A stretch of 64,000 bases of DNA from Streptococcus sp. CF8_St5-11 (GTDB lineage: Bacteria; Bacillota; Bacilli; Lactobacillales; Streptococcaceae), in contig NZ_JANCOJ010000005.1 of the NCBI RefSeq assembly GCF_024295625.1, positions 1-64,000 on the forward strand. Direction: 5' to 3'. Every line of letters begins with the position of its first letter. Positions within the stretch are counted from its first letter, which is position 1. Below the pieces are notes generated by a model. It worked only from the letters and a program-made list of their open reading frames with translations, ran no database searches and was not told where the DNA came from. Shown here piece after piece: positions 9,255 through 19,110 of this stretch. Position numbers and translations under genes: made by a program.

Positions 9255-9676
9255 CAATTGATATTAATGCTATTCGTGAGGCTTTGCCGCATCGTTACCC
9301 AATGCTTTTGGTGGATCGCGTTTTAGAAACAAGCGAAGATACGATTGTTGCCATTAAAAACGTGACAATTAATGAACCATTTTTTAATGGACATTTTCCA
9401 CAGTATCCTGTTATGCCAGGTGTTCTCATCATGGAAGCTTTGGCACAAACAGCAGGTGTACTAGAGTTGTCAAAACCTGAAAATAAAGGGAAATTAGTCT
9501 TTTATGCAGGGATGGACAAGGTGAAGTTTAAAAAACAAGTCGTTCCAGGAGATCAACTGGTGATGACAGCTACTTTTGTCAAACGTCGTGGAACAATTGC
9601 TGTTGTTGAAGCGAAAGCAGAGGTAGACGGTAAGCTTGCAGCTTCAGGAACACTTACTTTTGCAATTGGAAATTAA
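9251..9676 (+). CDS. fabZ: 3-hydroxyacyl-ACP dehydratase FabZ
   Basis: Dehydrates 3-hydroxyacyl-ACP. The 141-residue hot-dog-fold protein has the catalytic His48 in [12 protein letters not shown] and Glu62 in IMEALAQ. Overlaps accB by 4 bp. In this genus FabZ works together with FabM rather than with FabA. Confidence 0.97.
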   Translation: MTIDINAIREALPHRYPMLLVDRVLETSEDTIVAIKNVTINEPFFNGHFPQYPVMPGVLIMEALAQTAGVLELSKPENKGKLVFYAGMDKVKFKKQVVPGDQLVMTATFVKRRGTIAVVEAKAEVDGKLAASGTLTFAIGN

Positions 9677-9689
9677 GAAAGGCCTATCT

Positions 9690-11054
9690 ATGTTTCGTAA
9701 GATCTTAATCGCCAATCGTGGTGAGATTGCAGTGCGCATTATTCGTGCGGCTCGTGAACTTGGCATCGAGACGGTTGCGGTGTATTCTACTGCTGATAAA
9801 GAAGCCTTGCATACCTTACTAGCGGATGAAGCAGTCTGTATTGGCCCTGCTAAATCAACAGAATCTTATTTGAATATGAGTGCTGTCTTGTCTGCAGCTG
9901 TCTTAACAGGTGCAGAAGCTATCCACCCTGGTTTTGGATTTTTAAGTGAAAACTCAAAATTTGCAACCATGTGTGAGGAAGTGGGCATTAAATTTATTGG
10001 TCCTTCTGCTAAAGTCATGGATTTGATGGGGGATAAGATTAATGCTCGTAAACAGATGATCAAAGCAGGAGTGCCTGTTATTCCTGGATCAGATGGTGAA
10101 GTGTATACTGCTGAAGAAGCCCTCGAGATTGCCGAACGCATCGGTTACCCTGTGATGTTGAAAGCATCTGCAGGAGGCGGTGGCAAGGGAATTCGGAAGG
10201 TTGAAAAACCAGAAGATTTGGTTGCTGCTTTTGAATCTGCTTCCTCAGAAGCTCAAGCTGCTTTTGGGAATGGTGCCATGTATATGGAGCGGGTGATTTA
10301 TCCGGCACGCCACATTGAAGTACAGATTTTAGCGGATCAGCATGGACATGTCATTCACTTAGGTGAACGCGATTGCTCTCTTCAACGGAACAATCAAAAA
10401 GTTCTAGAAGAATCCCCTTCAATTGCTATCGGAAAAACTCTTCGTAATCAAATTGGTTCTGCTGCTGTTCGGGCTGCTGAATCAGTTGGGTATGAGAATG
10501 CTGGAACGATTGAATTCTTGTATGATGAAGGCAAGGGTGAGTTCTACTTTATGGAAATGAATACCCGTGTGCAAGTGGAGCATCCTGTCACAGAATTTGT
10601 AACAGGAGTTGATATCGTTAAGGAACAGATTAAAATCGCAGCTGGCCAAGAATTATCCGTTACTCAAGAGGATATTGTCATTAAAGGCCATGCGATTGAA
10701 TGCCGGATCAATGCGGAAAATCCTTCCTTCAACTTTGCACCAAGCCCAGGTAAGATCACTAATCTCTATCTTCCAAGTGGTGGGGTTGGCTTGCGTGTGG
10801 ATTCTGCTGTGTATCCTGGTTATACGATTCCGCCATACTATGATAGTATGATTGCTAAGATCATTGTCCATGGGGAAAATCGCTTTGATGCACTGATGAA
10901 AATGCAGCGAGCTCTTTATGAGTTGGAAATCGATGGTGTCACAACCAATAGTAGTTTCCAGTTGGATTTGATTTCAGATTCACATGTGATCGCTGGTGAT
11001 TATGACACTGCATTTTTGATGGAACAATTCCTTCCAAATTATAATAAGGAATGA
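9690..11054 (+). CDS. accC: Biotin carboxylase subunit of acetyl-CoA carboxylase
   Basis: ATP-dependent carboxylation of AccB-bound biotin. The 454-residue protein starts MFRKILIANRGEIAVRI, has the ATP-grasp glycine loop ASAGGGGKGIR near residue 165 and the active-site stretch EMNTRVQVEHPVTE near 287-300. The start is ATG 9690 with AGAAAGG upstream; a longer reading from 9636 would run inside fabZ. It is followed by a hairpin before accD. Confidence 0.96.
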   Translation: MFRKILIANRGEIAVRIIRAARELGIETVAVYSTADKEALHTLLADEAVCIGPAKSTESYLNMSAVLSAAVLTGAEAIHPGFGFLSENSKFATMCEEVGIKFIGPSAKVMDLMGDKINARKQMIKAGVPVIPGSDGEVYTAEEALEIAERIGYPVMLKASAGGGGKGIRKVEKPEDLVAAFESASSEAQAAFGNGAMYMERVIYPARHIEVQILADQHGHVIHLGERDCSLQRNNQKVLEESPSIAIGKTLRNQIGSAAVRAAESVGYENAGTIEFLYDEGKGEFYFMEMNTRVQVEHPVTEFVTGVDIVKEQIKIAAGQELSVTQEDIVIKGHAIECRINAENPSFNFAPSPGKITNLYLPSGGVGLRVDSAVYPGYTIPPYYDSMIAKIIVHGENRFDALMKMQRALYELEIDGVTTNSSFQLDLISDSHVIAGDYDTAFLMEQFLPNYNKE

Positions 11055-11056
11055 TG

Positions 11057-11115
11057 AAAAAGCCTGGACTTGTGAGGGAAGTATGAACATCATCTTCACA
11101 GTTTCAGGCTTTTAT
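11057..11115 (+). terminator. Hairpin between accC and accD (possible internal terminator or processing site)
   Basis: AAAAGCCTG (11058-11066) pairs with CAGGCTTTT (11105-11113), with further imperfect pairing inside, and ends in a short T run. It lies in the only large gap of the acc block, so it may lower or stabilise the accDA part of the transcript. Confidence 0.5.
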
Positions 11116-11157
11116 AGTAATGCTTCAGATACTGTAGCATATTATAAGGAGTAAGTA

Positions 11158-12024
11158 ATGGCATTATTTTCTAAAAAAGATAAATATATTCGGATCAATC
11201 CGAATAGGTCAGCCTGGAAGGAGCCTCAGCCAAAACCTGAAGTTCCTGATGAACTATTTTCACAATGCCCAGGTTGTAAACATACCATTTACCAAAAGGA
11301 TTTAGGTAGTGAGCGTGTCTGCCCGAATTGTGGCTATACCTTCCGTATTTCTGCTAAAGAACGCTTGGCGCTGACAGTGGATCCAGCTAGCTTTGAAGAA
11401 ATGTTTACAGGAATCGAAACGACAGATCCTTTGAATTTCCCAAATTATAAGAAGAAACTAGCAGCAGTGCGGGAAATGACAGGATTGGATGAAGCTGTCC
11501 TGACTGGAACTGCCTTGATTAAAGGGCAAGAAGTTGCGCTTGGGATCATGGATTCCAACTTTATCATGGCTTCAATGGGTTCTGTAGTAGGCGAAAAAAT
11601 TACTCGTTTATTTGAATTTGCGACAAAAGAAAAATTGCCAGTTGTTCTTTTTACCGCTTCCGGTGGTGCTCGGATGCAAGAAGGAATCGTGAGTTTGATG
11701 CAAATGGCGAAAATTTCTGCGGCTGTTCAACGTCATTCTAAAGAAAAATTATTCTATTTGACAGTATTGACAGATCCGACAACTGGTGGGGTGACAGCCT
11801 CATTTGCTATGGAAGGTGATATTATCATGGCAGAGAGTCAGGCCTTGGTCGGGTTTGCAGGTCGGCGCGTGATCGAATCAACTGTGCGTGAAAAATTGCC
11901 AGATGATTTCCAAAAAGCAGAATTTCTACAAGAACATGGATTTGTAGACTTGATCGTGGAGAGAAGCCAAATCCGAGCAACAGTTGGACAATTATTGGCC
12001 CTTCATGGAGGTAAACATGAGTAA
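11158..12024 (+). CDS. accD: Acetyl-CoA carboxyltransferase beta subunit
   Basis: Transfers the carboxyl group from biotin to acetyl-CoA, with AccA. The 288-residue protein has an N-terminal zinc ribbon with Cys37, Cys40, Cys55 and Cys58, then the crotonase-like carboxyltransferase domain ([11 protein letters not shown] near residue 163). ATAAGGAGTAAGT precedes the start. It overlaps accA by 8 bp. Confidence 0.96.
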   Translation: MALFSKKDKYIRINPNRSAWKEPQPKPEVPDELFSQCPGCKHTIYQKDLGSERVCPNCGYTFRISAKERLALTVDPASFEEMFTGIETTDPLNFPNYKKKLAAVREMTGLDEAVLTGTALIKGQEVALGIMDSNFIMASMGSVVGEKITRLFEFATKEKLPVVLFTASGGARMQEGIVSLMQMAKISAAVQRHSKEKLFYLTVLTDPTTGGVTASFAMEGDIIMAESQALVGFAGRRVIESTVREKLPDDFQKAEFLQEHGFVDLIVERSQIRATVGQLLALHGGKHE

Positions 12025-12787
12025 AATAACACAGATTATTAAAGAGGCACGTGACCAAGGAAGATTGACTGCGCTTGATTTTGCTCAAGGAATTTTTGAT
12101 GATTTTATCGAATTACATGGAGATCGAAACTTCCGTGATGATGGTGCGGTGATTGGTGGAATTGGACGCTTAGGCGATCAAACGGTTACAGTCGTTGGAA
12201 TCCAAAAAGGAAAAAATCTTCAAGATAATCTAAAACGTAATTTTGGGCAACCCCATCCAGAAGGCTATCGAAAAGCTTTGCGCCTCATGAAGCAAGCGGA
12301 GAAATTTGGTCGTCCAGTTGTGACCTTTATCAATACAGCGGGTGCTTATCCTGGTGTTGGTGCTGAAGAACGAGGACAAGGGGAAGCCATTGCCCGTAAC
12401 CTCATGGAAATGAGTGATTTAAAAGTTCCGATTATCGCGATTATCATCGGAGAAGGTGGTTCTGGTGGTGCCTTGGCTCTTGCTGTGGCAGATAAGGTCT
12501 GGATGCTTGAGAACTCCATCTATGCGGTCTTGAGTCCAGAAGGTTTTGCCTCTATTCTTTGGAAAGATGGTAGTCGTGCCATGGAAGCAGCAGAGTTGAT
12601 GAAGATTACTTCTCACGAATTGTTAAATATGGACATTGTCGATAAGGTGATTCCCGAGCATGGATTTTCGAATGGAGAACTACTGGCTCAAGTGAAGAAG
12701 GAAATCCAAGCAGAATTGAAGGAGCTACAAGCCTTGCCTCTCGAAGATCTTCTAGAGCAACGTTACCAACGTTTTCGTAAATATTAA
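12017..12787 (+). CDS. accA: Acetyl-CoA carboxyltransferase alpha subunit
   Basis: Second half of the carboxyltransferase. The 256 residues include [20 protein letters not shown] and the oxyanion loop [15 protein letters not shown]. Start at ATG 12017, with GGAGG at 12007-12011 inside the accD end; a longer reading from 11984 has no ribosome site. It is the last gene of the cluster. Confidence 0.96.
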   Translation: MSKITQIIKEARDQGRLTALDFAQGIFDDFIELHGDRNFRDDGAVIGGIGRLGDQTVTVVGIQKGKNLQDNLKRNFGQPHPEGYRKALRLMKQAEKFGRPVVTFINTAGAYPGVGAEERGQGEAIARNLMEMSDLKVPIIAIIIGEGGSGGALALAVADKVWMLENSIYAVLSPEGFASILWKDGSRAMEAAELMKITSHELLNMDIVDKVIPEHGFSNGELLAQVKKEIQAELKELQALPLEDLLEQRYQRFRKY

Positions 12788-12825
12788 AAAACTGAGCTTG
12801 CAATTTGCAAGTCTCAGTTTTTTTA
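12787..12825. terminator. Terminator between accA and serS (probably bidirectional)
   Basis: Stem ACTGAG-CTTGCAA (12791-12803) with TTGCAAG-CTCAGT (12805-12818, one unpaired base), with a run of A before and T after. It lies between the ends of two convergent genes. Confidence 0.88.
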
Positions 12826-12829
12826 AACT

Positions 12830-14107
12830 TTATTTTGGTGCGATGACTTCAGCGCCACCCATATATGGACGAAGAACTTCAGGAATGGTTACAGAACCAT
12901 CTTCGTTTTGATAGTTTTCAAGAATAGCAGCGACGGTACGTCCAACAGCCAATCCAGAACCATTCAAAGTGTGAAGAAGTTTGACTTTACCATCTGCTTC
13001 GTCACGGTAGCGGATTTGCGCACGGCGAGCTTGGAAATCTTCTGTATTGGAACAGCTTGAGATTTCACGGTAGGTGTTTTGCGCTGGAATCCATACTTCC
13101 AAGTCATAAGTCTTGGCAGCTGAGAAGCCCATGTCTCCCGTTGAGAGAGCTACCACACGGTATGGAAGGTTGAGTTTTTGAAGGATATTTTCAGCATTGA
13201 CAACCATTTTTTCCAATTCATCATATGATTCTTCTGGTTTGGCAAATTTCACCATTTCAACCTTATGGAATTGGTGCAAACGGATCAAGCCACGGGTATC
13301 ACGACCGGCTGAACCAGCTTCTGAACGGAAAGATGGACTCATAGCGGTGAAGTAGATTGGAAGATCTTTCCCATCAAGAATTTCATCGCGATAGTAGTTT
13401 GTCAAAGGAACTTCAGCTGTTGGAATGAGGACATAATTGGTATCGCTAAGTTCAAAAGTATCTTCCTTGAATTTTGGATATTGACCAGTACCAAACATAG
13501 AATCATGGTTGACCATGTAAGGAGGGATGACTTCAGTGTAGCCTTCCTTGCCATGTTCATCCAACATGAAGTTGTAGATAGCACGTTCTAAGCAAGCTCC
13601 AAGTCCTTTGTAGAAGAGGAAACGAGCACCAGTGACTTTAGCCCCGCGTTCCCAGTCAAGGATACCAAGGTCTTCACCTAAATCCCAGTGAGCTTTTGGT
13701 TCGAAGCCAAATTCGCGAGGTGTTCCCCAACGGCGAACCTCAACGTTGTCATCCTCATCTGCTCCAACAGGGACACTGTCAGCAGGGATGTTTGGAAGGG
13801 TAGTAGTGAATTCAGTTAATTTGGCATCGATTTCAGCCAATTCTGTATCCAATGCTTTGACTTCTGCAGAAAGAGTTTGCATGGCAGCAATCTTATCATC
13901 TGCATTTTCTTTGTTGCGTTTAGCTTGTGCGATTTCAGCAGATACAGTGTTACGCTCTGCTTTGAGATTTTCTACTTTGACTAAGATATCTCGACGTTTG
14001 GCATCGATTTCTTTCATTTCATTCAAAATAGCTGCATCTACGCCACGTGTTGCCAATTTTTTAGCAACCGCATCAAAGTCTGTACGAATCCGTTTAATAT
14101 CTAACAT
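12830..14107 (-). CDS. serS: Seryl-tRNA synthetase
   Basis: Charges tRNA-Ser. The 425-residue class II synthetase has an N-terminal coiled-coil tRNA-binding arm (about residues 30-100) and class II motifs: motif 2 in [20 protein letters not shown], motif 3 near [13 protein letters not shown]. The start is ATG at 14107, preceded by AAAGGAG; the frame is open further upstream, but that part is the T-box leader. Transcribed with a T-box, so expression should rise when Ser-tRNA is uncharged. Confidence 0.96.
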   Translation of the reverse strand: MLDIKRIRTDFDAVAKKLATRGVDAAILNEMKEIDAKRRDILVKVENLKAERNTVSAEIAQAKRNKENADDKIAAMQTLSAEVKALDTELAEIDAKLTEFTTTLPNIPADSVPVGADEDDNVEVRRWGTPREFGFEPKAHWDLGEDLGILDWERGAKVTGARFLFYKGLGACLERAIYNFMLDEHGKEGYTEVIPPYMVNHDSMFGTGQYPKFKEDTFELSDTNYVLIPTAEVPLTNYYRDEILDGKDLPIYFTAMSPSFRSEAGSAGRDTRGLIRLHQFHKVEMVKFAKPEESYDELEKMVVNAENILQKLNLPYRVVALSTGDMGFSAAKTYDLEVWIPAQNTYREISSCSNTEDFQARRAQIRYRDEADGKVKLLHTLNGSGLAVGRTVAAILENYQNEDGSVTIPEVLRPYMGGAEVIAPK

Positions 14108-14300
14108 AGCTTCTCCTTTAACAAAAAACACACCTGTTAGAGTGTTGGAGTGGCAGAGCCACGGTTCCATCCAACTTCACAGGTGTGCACTTGATTCAAT
14201 ATTGTATTTTAAAGAAACGGTAGAATTTCAATTAAGATTTCTATCTGCTCGCAGCAACCGCAGACTTTCTGAAAGAGCCTCTTAACTTACTTATCCGTTT
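14108..14300 (-). promoter_or_regulatory. T-box leader (serine) upstream of serS
   Basis: Read on the minus strand, the leader carries the T-box sequence TGGATGGAACCGTGG (about 14173-14159). A terminator follows, formed by CACACCTGT (14186-14178) and ACAGGTGTG (14137-14129), ending in six T residues (14128-14123). A base-paired stem I foot AAACGG/CCGTTT is visible. UCU at 14224-14222 is a candidate serine specifier. The class is known; the specifier assignment is inference. Confidence 0.88.
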
Positions 14301-14306
14301 GCGTCT

Positions 14307-14335
14307 ATTATACAAGAAAAGATCCTATTTTGCAA
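14307..14335 (-). promoter_or_regulatory. serS promoter
   Basis: Minus strand TTGCAA (14335-14330), 17-bp spacer, TATAAT (14312-14307). The -35 element lies inside the last codons of manO. Confidence 0.85.
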
Positions 14336-14693
14336 ATAGATTTTTAATTTTAGCCGTGATGGTTTGGATCAATGTAGGAAGTTTGACAATTTTATCATTT
14401 CCTAGATGTTCCCGAGCAATCTTTAAAATTTTTCCAGAGTCTTTTGAAGCAAAGAGAAATTTTGATTCTCTAGTATAGATTTCAAAATGGCGGCTAATTT
14501 TACGTCCGGATACATTGGCTCCGATTTGATCGATTTCTTGCCAGGGAATTTGGATGTAGTCTTCAACATTAGCATCCGCATAAAATTCAAAAGCGGCATT
14601 CCCGACTAGGATTTTTCCAACCTTTCCCCCCACTCCAAGGTAAGAAACCCCTGTAGTATGGAATTCAACGGTTTTATTCAATGATTGAGCCAT
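14325..14693 (-). CDS. manO: DUF956 family protein, ManO-like regulator of the mannose PTS
   Basis: A 122-residue soluble protein of the DUF956 family, regularly found behind mannose-class PTS operons in lactic acid bacteria, where ManO is reported to modulate man operon expression. There are no catalytic motifs; the protein is mostly beta-strand-like with a basic C terminus (KIKNLFAK). AGGAGGATCTC gives the ribosome site. It has its own extended -10 promoter behind the manN terminator, so it can be made separately from the PTS. The name rests on family and position. Confidence 0.85.
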   Translation of the reverse strand: MAQSLNKTVEFHTTGVSYLGVGGKVGKILVGNAAFEFYADANVEDYIQIPWQEIDQIGANVSGRKISRHFEIYTRESKFLFASKDSGKILKIAREHLGNDKIVKLPTLIQTITAKIKNLFAK

Positions 14694-14721
14694 GAGATCC
14701 TCCTGTATTGCTGTTCACTCC

Positions 14722-14730
14722 ATTATATCA
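14722..14730 (-). promoter_or_regulatory. manO promoter (extended -10)
   Basis: Minus strand TGATATAAT (14730-14722), 29 nt before the manO ATG. The -35 position would overlap the manN terminator hairpin and is weak. Confidence 0.6.
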
Positions 14731-14734
14731 TAAT

Positions 14735-14760
14735 AAAAAGAAGGCCGAAACCTTCTTTTT
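14735..14760 (-). terminator. Terminator of the manLMN operon
   Basis: AAAAAGAAGG (14735-14744) and CCTTCTTTTT (14751-14760) around a six-base loop; on the minus strand it ends in five T residues. It lies between the manN stop and manO. Confidence 0.85.
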
Positions 14761-14773
14761 AGTTGATCTTTAC

Positions 14774-15685
14774 TTACATCAAGCCAGCAACGTGCGCTAA
14801 TACACCGATTACAAAGAGAGCGATGATGATAGTGATTGGAGATACTTTTTTCTTCAACAACCACATACAAGCAAAAGTAAGAAGCAATCCCATCAAACCA
14901 GGAATCAATGAATCCAAGTTTTGTTGGAAAGTTGTAACTTTTTCAGGTGTTTGAGATAGGCCTGAACCAACTTGAGCGAAGGCTTCTTGAATTCCTTTGA
15001 AACCTTCAGGAAGTTTATCCCAATGGATATAAGCTTTGTCGTCTAATTTGACAGAAGAAACATTGAAGACGAATTTAATAGATACCCAACGTTCTACCAA
15101 GACAGCGAGGATGAACATCCCAAGGATAGAAGCCCCTTTGGTGATGTCTTGCAAGATCCCACCAGACATATCTTTGGTAATTTCAGAACCTGCTTTGTAA
15201 CCAAGTTCTTGCGTGTACCACAAGAAGGCCATACGAATCGCATTCCATGCGATAAAGAAGATGAGTGGACCAAGGATATTACCAGATGCAGCAAGTGATG
15301 CACCAAGAGCCCCAAGAATTGGACGTACTGTAAACCAGAAGACTGGATCTCCGATACCCGCCAAAGGACCCATCATACCAATTTTAACCCCTTGGATAGC
15401 AGCATCGTCAATAGCGGCACCGTTTGCTCTTTCTTCTTCAAGAGCAAGCGTTACCCCGATGATAGGAGCGGCAACGTATGGGTGAGTGTTAAAGAATTCC
15501 ATGTGACGCTCAAGAGCAGCCGCTTGGTCTTCTTTCTTTGTGTAGAGTTTTTTGATAGCTGGGATCAATGAGTATGCCCAACCCAAGTTTTGCATCCGTT
15601 CATAGTTCCAAGAACCTTGCAAGAAGGTTGAACGCCACCAAACTTTTTGACGATCTGATTTAGATAATTGTAATTTTTCAGTCAT
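14774..15685 (-). CDS. manN: Mannose/glucose PTS, EIID component
   Basis: One of two membrane parts of the mannose-class sugar transporter (glucose, mannose, glucosamine). The 303-residue EIID protein has a long cytoplasmic N terminus, MGPLAGIGDPVFWFTVRPI in the middle, and a C-terminal membrane segment (ITIIIALFVIGVLAHVAGL). Follows manM by 18 bp. This porter class is also the docking target of several class II bacteriocins, which is known for the family and not tested here. Confidence 0.95.
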   Translation of the reverse strand: MTEKLQLSKSDRQKVWWRSTFLQGSWNYERMQNLGWAYSLIPAIKKLYTKKEDQAAALERHMEFFNTHPYVAAPIIGVTLALEEERANGAAIDDAAIQGVKIGMMGPLAGIGDPVFWFTVRPILGALGASLAASGNILGPLIFFIAWNAIRMAFLWYTQELGYKAGSEITKDMSGGILQDITKGASILGMFILAVLVERWVSIKFVFNVSSVKLDDKAYIHWDKLPEGFKGIQEAFAQVGSGLSQTPEKVTTFQQNLDSLIPGLMGLLLTFACMWLLKKKVSPITIIIALFVIGVLAHVAGLM

Positions 15686-15703
15686 GATAGTGTCACACCT
15701 TTC

Positions 15704-16507
15704 TTAATAGTCTTCGAGAATGTCGCCAATTGGATCGTTAGAAGTAGCGGCACCGCCACCTCCATTGCCACCTTTCTTAGAAAGAGTAAGGTAGATCAAG
15801 GCAAGGGCAACACCAATTGCTCCAAGAGCGATCAAAGTTAATTGGCTAACGGCTGCAAGAGCAAAACCGATGGCAAAGAATGGCCATACTTCACGGCTCG
15901 CCATCATGTTGATAACCATGGCATAACCAACGGCTACAACCATACCACCACCGATTTGCATTCCATCAGAGAGCCATTTTGGCATTTGTTCAAGAGCAGT
16001 TTTGACAGTTTCAGCAGGAATCATCAACAAGAGGGCTGCAGGAATGGCGATACGAAGACCTTGAAGAAGAAGGGCCACAAAGTGAGCGCGTTCTACACCT
16101 TTGATATCCCCTTTTCTAGCAGCAGCGTCGGCAGTGTGAACCAAACCAACGGAAAGGGTACGGACGATCATGGTCAAGAAAAGACCAGCAACTGCAAGTG
16201 GAATAGCGACACCTTGAGCGACAGCGATTCCTTTTGTACTGAAGTCTCCCCCAAGTACCATGATGATGGCAGCAGCGACAGATGCAAGGGCAGCATCGGG
16301 TGCAACTGCGGCACCAATGTTTGCCCAGCCAAGTGCAATAAATTGAAGTGAACCACCAAGCATAATGCCAGCAGTCAAGTTACCTGTTACCAAACCGATT
16401 AAGGTACAGGCAACAAGTGGTTGGTGGAATTGGAATTGGTCAAGGATACCTTCAAGACCTGCTAAGAAGGCAACAACGACCACTAATACCATAGAAATAA
16501 TAGACAT
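15704..16507 (-). CDS. manM: Mannose/glucose PTS, EIIC component
   Basis: The sugar-translocating membrane subunit, 267 residues, with about six to eight hydrophobic segments and the EIIC-man features EGILDQFQFHQPLVAC near residue 20 and NLTAGIMLGGSLQFIALGW near 43-61. The C terminus is glycine-rich (GGNGGGG). It is the middle gene of manLMN. Confidence 0.95.
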   Translation of the reverse strand: MSIISMVLVVVVAFLAGLEGILDQFQFHQPLVACTLIGLVTGNLTAGIMLGGSLQFIALGWANIGAAVAPDAALASVAAAIIMVLGGDFSTKGIAVAQGVAIPLAVAGLFLTMIVRTLSVGLVHTADAAARKGDIKGVERAHFVALLLQGLRIAIPAALLLMIPAETVKTALEQMPKWLSDGMQIGGGMVVAVGYAMVINMMASREVWPFFAIGFALAAVSQLTLIALGAIGVALALIYLTLSKKGGNGGGGAATSNDPIGDILEDY

Positions 16508-16534
16508 GTTTAAAATCCTTTCGTAAGTAATCGA

Positions 16535-17524
16535 TTATTGAACGTTAGCTTTGTTAATTAAGTCAAACAAATCTTTCTTAGAGTCATTTGGCACTTTACG
16601 GACGTCAAATTCTACTCCAAGATCACGCATTTTTTCAAATGTAGCCACGTCATCTTTATCCATTGACAACACATTGTTAACCATGGTTTTACCAGTTGAG
16701 TGGGCCATTGAACCAACGTTCAAGGTTTTAATCGGAACACCACCTTCGATGGCGCGAAGAGCATCTTGAGGTGTTTCAAATAAGATCAAAGCATGGGTAT
16801 TTCCAAAACGTGGATCTTTTGCAACGTCGATCAATTTTTGAATTGGGACAACGTTTGCTTTCACACCATTTGGTGCCGCTTGCTTGATCAATTCCTTACG
16901 GAGTTCATCTTTAGCAACAGAATCTGAAGCAACAATGATCCGATCGGCTTTTGAATCAGGTGTCCAAGCAGTTGCGACTTGTCCATGAAGAAGACGTGTA
17001 TCTAAGCGGGCAAGGTTAATCTTGAGTTTTCCATCTCCGATAACTGTTCCTTCTGGAATAGCAGCTTGGGCTACAGGAGCAGCAGCGGCTGTACTAGCTT
17101 CTTCAACAGGATTCAATTCTTCTGGAAGGGCTTTGACACCGTCTTTTGCTTCCTTGATGATGTTTGCAGCGACTTGATCAACGCCGGCATTTGCATCCAT
17201 CAAACGTTCTGTATAAGCTTGAATCAACATCGGAAGGTTCAATCCTGTGATGATCGCAAATTTACGATCTGGATTTTCTCCCATGACGCGACTTGCTTGG
17301 TTAAATGGAGAACCACTCCAAAGGTCAGCCAAAACCAAGACTTCATCTTCTGCATCAAATGCGGCAACAGCTGCATTAAATTTAGCATAGAGATCATCCG
17401 GGCCTTCACTTGGCATGAACGTAACCACTTGAACTTTCTCTTGATCCCCAAAGATCATCGAGCCAGATTGGTGGATTCCAGCTGCAAATTCACCGTGGCT
17501 AGCAATAATGATACCAATACTCAT
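16535..17524 (-). CDS. manL: Mannose/glucose PTS, EIIAB component
   Basis: Phosphoryl relay of the mannose PTS in a single 329-residue chain: EIIA (residues 1-130, phospho-His10 in IASHGEF), an Ala/Pro/Glu linker (about 137-160), then EIIB (165-329, phospho-His180 in [15 protein letters not shown]). I start at ATG 17524, because AGGAGG (17540-17535) is 10 nt upstream; an ATG three codons earlier would be only 1 nt from it. First gene of the operon. Confidence 0.95.
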   Translation of the reverse strand: MSIGIIIASHGEFAAGIHQSGSMIFGDQEKVQVVTFMPSEGPDDLYAKFNAAVAAFDAEDEVLVLADLWSGSPFNQASRVMGENPDRKFAIITGLNLPMLIQAYTERLMDANAGVDQVAANIIKEAKDGVKALPEELNPVEEASTAAAAPVAQAAIPEGTVIGDGKLKINLARLDTRLLHGQVATAWTPDSKADRIIVASDSVAKDELRKELIKQAAPNGVKANVVPIQKLIDVAKDPRFGNTHALILFETPQDALRAIEGGVPIKTLNVGSMAHSTGKTMVNNVLSMDKDDVATFEKMRDLGVEFDVRKVPNDSKKDLFDLINKANVQ

Positions 17525-17587
17525 TATTGACATTCCTCCTTATAAAATTTGTTTGACTTTCAGTTTAAGAAAACTTTAAGCTACTTT

Positions 17588-17616
17588 ATTATAAATCGTT
17601 TCCACACTTAAGTCAA
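17588..17616 (-). promoter_or_regulatory. man operon promoter with cre-like spacer
   Basis: Minus strand TTGACT (17616-17611), 17-bp spacer, TATAAT (17593-17588). The spacer and -10 contain TGGAAACGATTTAT, a poor but recognisable CcpA-site relative. From here to about 17854 the stretch is AT-rich with no gene or clear structure. Confidence 0.75.
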
Positions 17617-17854
17617 TTTTTCTATCAAAATCTCGATGTAAAAACATTGATTTATTATATTAAATTATCGTTAGATAGAAAAAGAATGCTCTTGAATGAA
17701 TTTTGTTTATTACTTGTTGATGCTTAAAAAATCAATAATAGATATGTTTTATAGGATTTTGTTCTCAATGAAAAGATTCCGACAATCAAACGATATTCTC
17801 GAAAACAAATATAAATATATAATAAATTGTAAAATAGAGTGATTGAGAGCACTC

Positions 17855-17882
17855 AAAAAGACTAGCCCAGTTGGGCTAGTCC
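17855..17882 (-). terminator. Terminator of adhP
   Basis: GACTAGCCCA (17860-17869) and TGGGCTAGTC (17872-17881) form a ten-pair stem; read on the minus strand it is followed by TTTTT. Confidence 0.9.
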
Positions 17883-17897
17883 TGTAGGTTCAGTTGT

Positions 17898-18920
17898 TTA
17901 GTTTGTAAAGTCAAGTACCATACGTCCTTGAATGGTTCCGGCTTCCATTTCGTCAAAGACTTTGACTGCATCTTCTACTGGACGTTTTTGAACGACAGGA
18001 ACGACCAAGCCTTCTGCCCCAAATTGGAAAGCTTCTTCCAAGTCTTTACGAGTTCCTACAAGAGAACCAATGACTTGGATACCATCTAATACAGTTTTCA
18101 CAATGCTGAGGTCCATCATTTCAGAAGGAAGACCAACTGCGACCACGCGGCCACCAGCACGAACAGAATCTACTGCTTGGTTGAAAGCTACTTTAGAAAC
18201 GGCTGTTACGACAGCAGAGTGAGCTCCACCGTTTGTTTTTTCTTTGATCAATCCTGGGACATCTTCGACTTCGCGACCGTTGATGACAAAGTCTGCACCA
18301 ACTTCTTTCGCCAATTCTAGTTTATCATTGTTGATATCGACAGCGATGACATGTGCGTTGAAGACTTTCTTAGCATATTGAACAGCCAAGTTTCCTAGTC
18401 CACCAGCTCCATAGATAACGATCCATTGTCCTGGTTCAGCTTTGGCTTCTTTGATGGCTTTGTAAGTTGTAACACCTGCACACGTAATAGAAGATGCTTG
18501 GGCTGGATCTAATCCTTCAGGTACTTTCACTGCGTAATCTGCAGTAACGATACATTGTTCAGCCATCCCTCCATCAACAGAGTAACCAGCATTTTTTACA
18601 GTACGGCAAAGAGTTTCACGACCAGTTGTACAGTATTCACAAGTTCCACATCCTTCGAAGAACCATGCGACACTGACACGATCCCCAACTTTTAGGCTCT
18701 TGACATCTGGAGCAACTTCTTTAACAATACCGATTCCTTCGTGTCCAAGAACACGGCCTGGAACTTTACCGAAGTCCCCGTGAGCAACGTGCAAGTCAGT
18801 GTGGCAGACACCACAGTATTCGATTTGAACAAGTGCTTCCCCTGTTTCAAGTGGACGCATGTCTTTGTTTGCAACGATTTCAACACCAGTACCTTCTGGA
18901 TTTACAACAACAGCTTTCAT
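17898..18920 (-). CDS. adhP: Zinc-dependent alcohol dehydrogenase AdhP
   Basis: Interconverts alcohols (mainly ethanol) and aldehydes with NAD. The 340-residue medium-chain dehydrogenase has a catalytic zinc site with Cys36, His60 and Glu61 (GHEGIG), four structural-zinc cysteines at 91, 94, 97 and 105, and the NAD loop [14 protein letters not shown] near 170. AAGGAGG precedes the start. A single gene with its own promoter, cre site and terminator. Confidence 0.95.
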   Translation of the reverse strand: MKAVVVNPEGTGVEIVANKDMRPLETGEALVQIEYCGVCHTDLHVAHGDFGKVPGRVLGHEGIGIVKEVAPDVKSLKVGDRVSVAWFFEGCGTCEYCTTGRETLCRTVKNAGYSVDGGMAEQCIVTADYAVKVPEGLDPAQASSITCAGVTTYKAIKEAKAEPGQWIVIYGAGGLGNLAVQYAKKVFNAHVIAVDINNDKLELAKEVGADFVINGREVEDVPGLIKEKTNGGAHSAVVTAVSKVAFNQAVDSVRAGGRVVAVGLPSEMMDLSIVKTVLDGIQVIGSLVGTRKDLEEAFQFGAEGLVVPVVQKRPVEDAVKVFDEMEAGTIQGRMVLDFTN

Positions 18921-18961
18921 TTTGTTCCTCCTTAAGTGAACGAGAAGCGGTTTAAAATTTT

Positions 18962-19018
18962 TGAAAGCGCTTCTTTAATAACTATGTTAATAATATCACA
19001 AACTAGATGACGAGGCAA
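18962..19018 (-). promoter_or_regulatory. adhP promoter with downstream cre (CcpA) site
   Basis: Minus strand TTGCCT (19018-19013), 17-bp spacer, TATTAT (18995-18990) preceded by TG. The cre-like TGAAAGCGCTTCTT (plus strand, 18962-18975) lies just downstream of the expected start site, where bound CcpA would repress. CcpA control is inferred from the motif. Confidence 0.78.
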
Positions 19019-19074
19019 TGAAAAAAATGGAAAAAAAGGGCGGTATTGATTAACCGATTAAGGATTTGGCGCAG

Positions 19075-19103
19075 AAAAAGACATGAGGGGATAACTCATG
19101 TCT
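19075..19103 (-). terminator. Terminator of the HAD phosphatase gene
   Basis: AGACATGAG (19079-19087) and CTCATGTCT (19095-19103) with a T run on the minus strand. Confidence 0.82.
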
Positions 19104-19110
19104 GTTAGTT

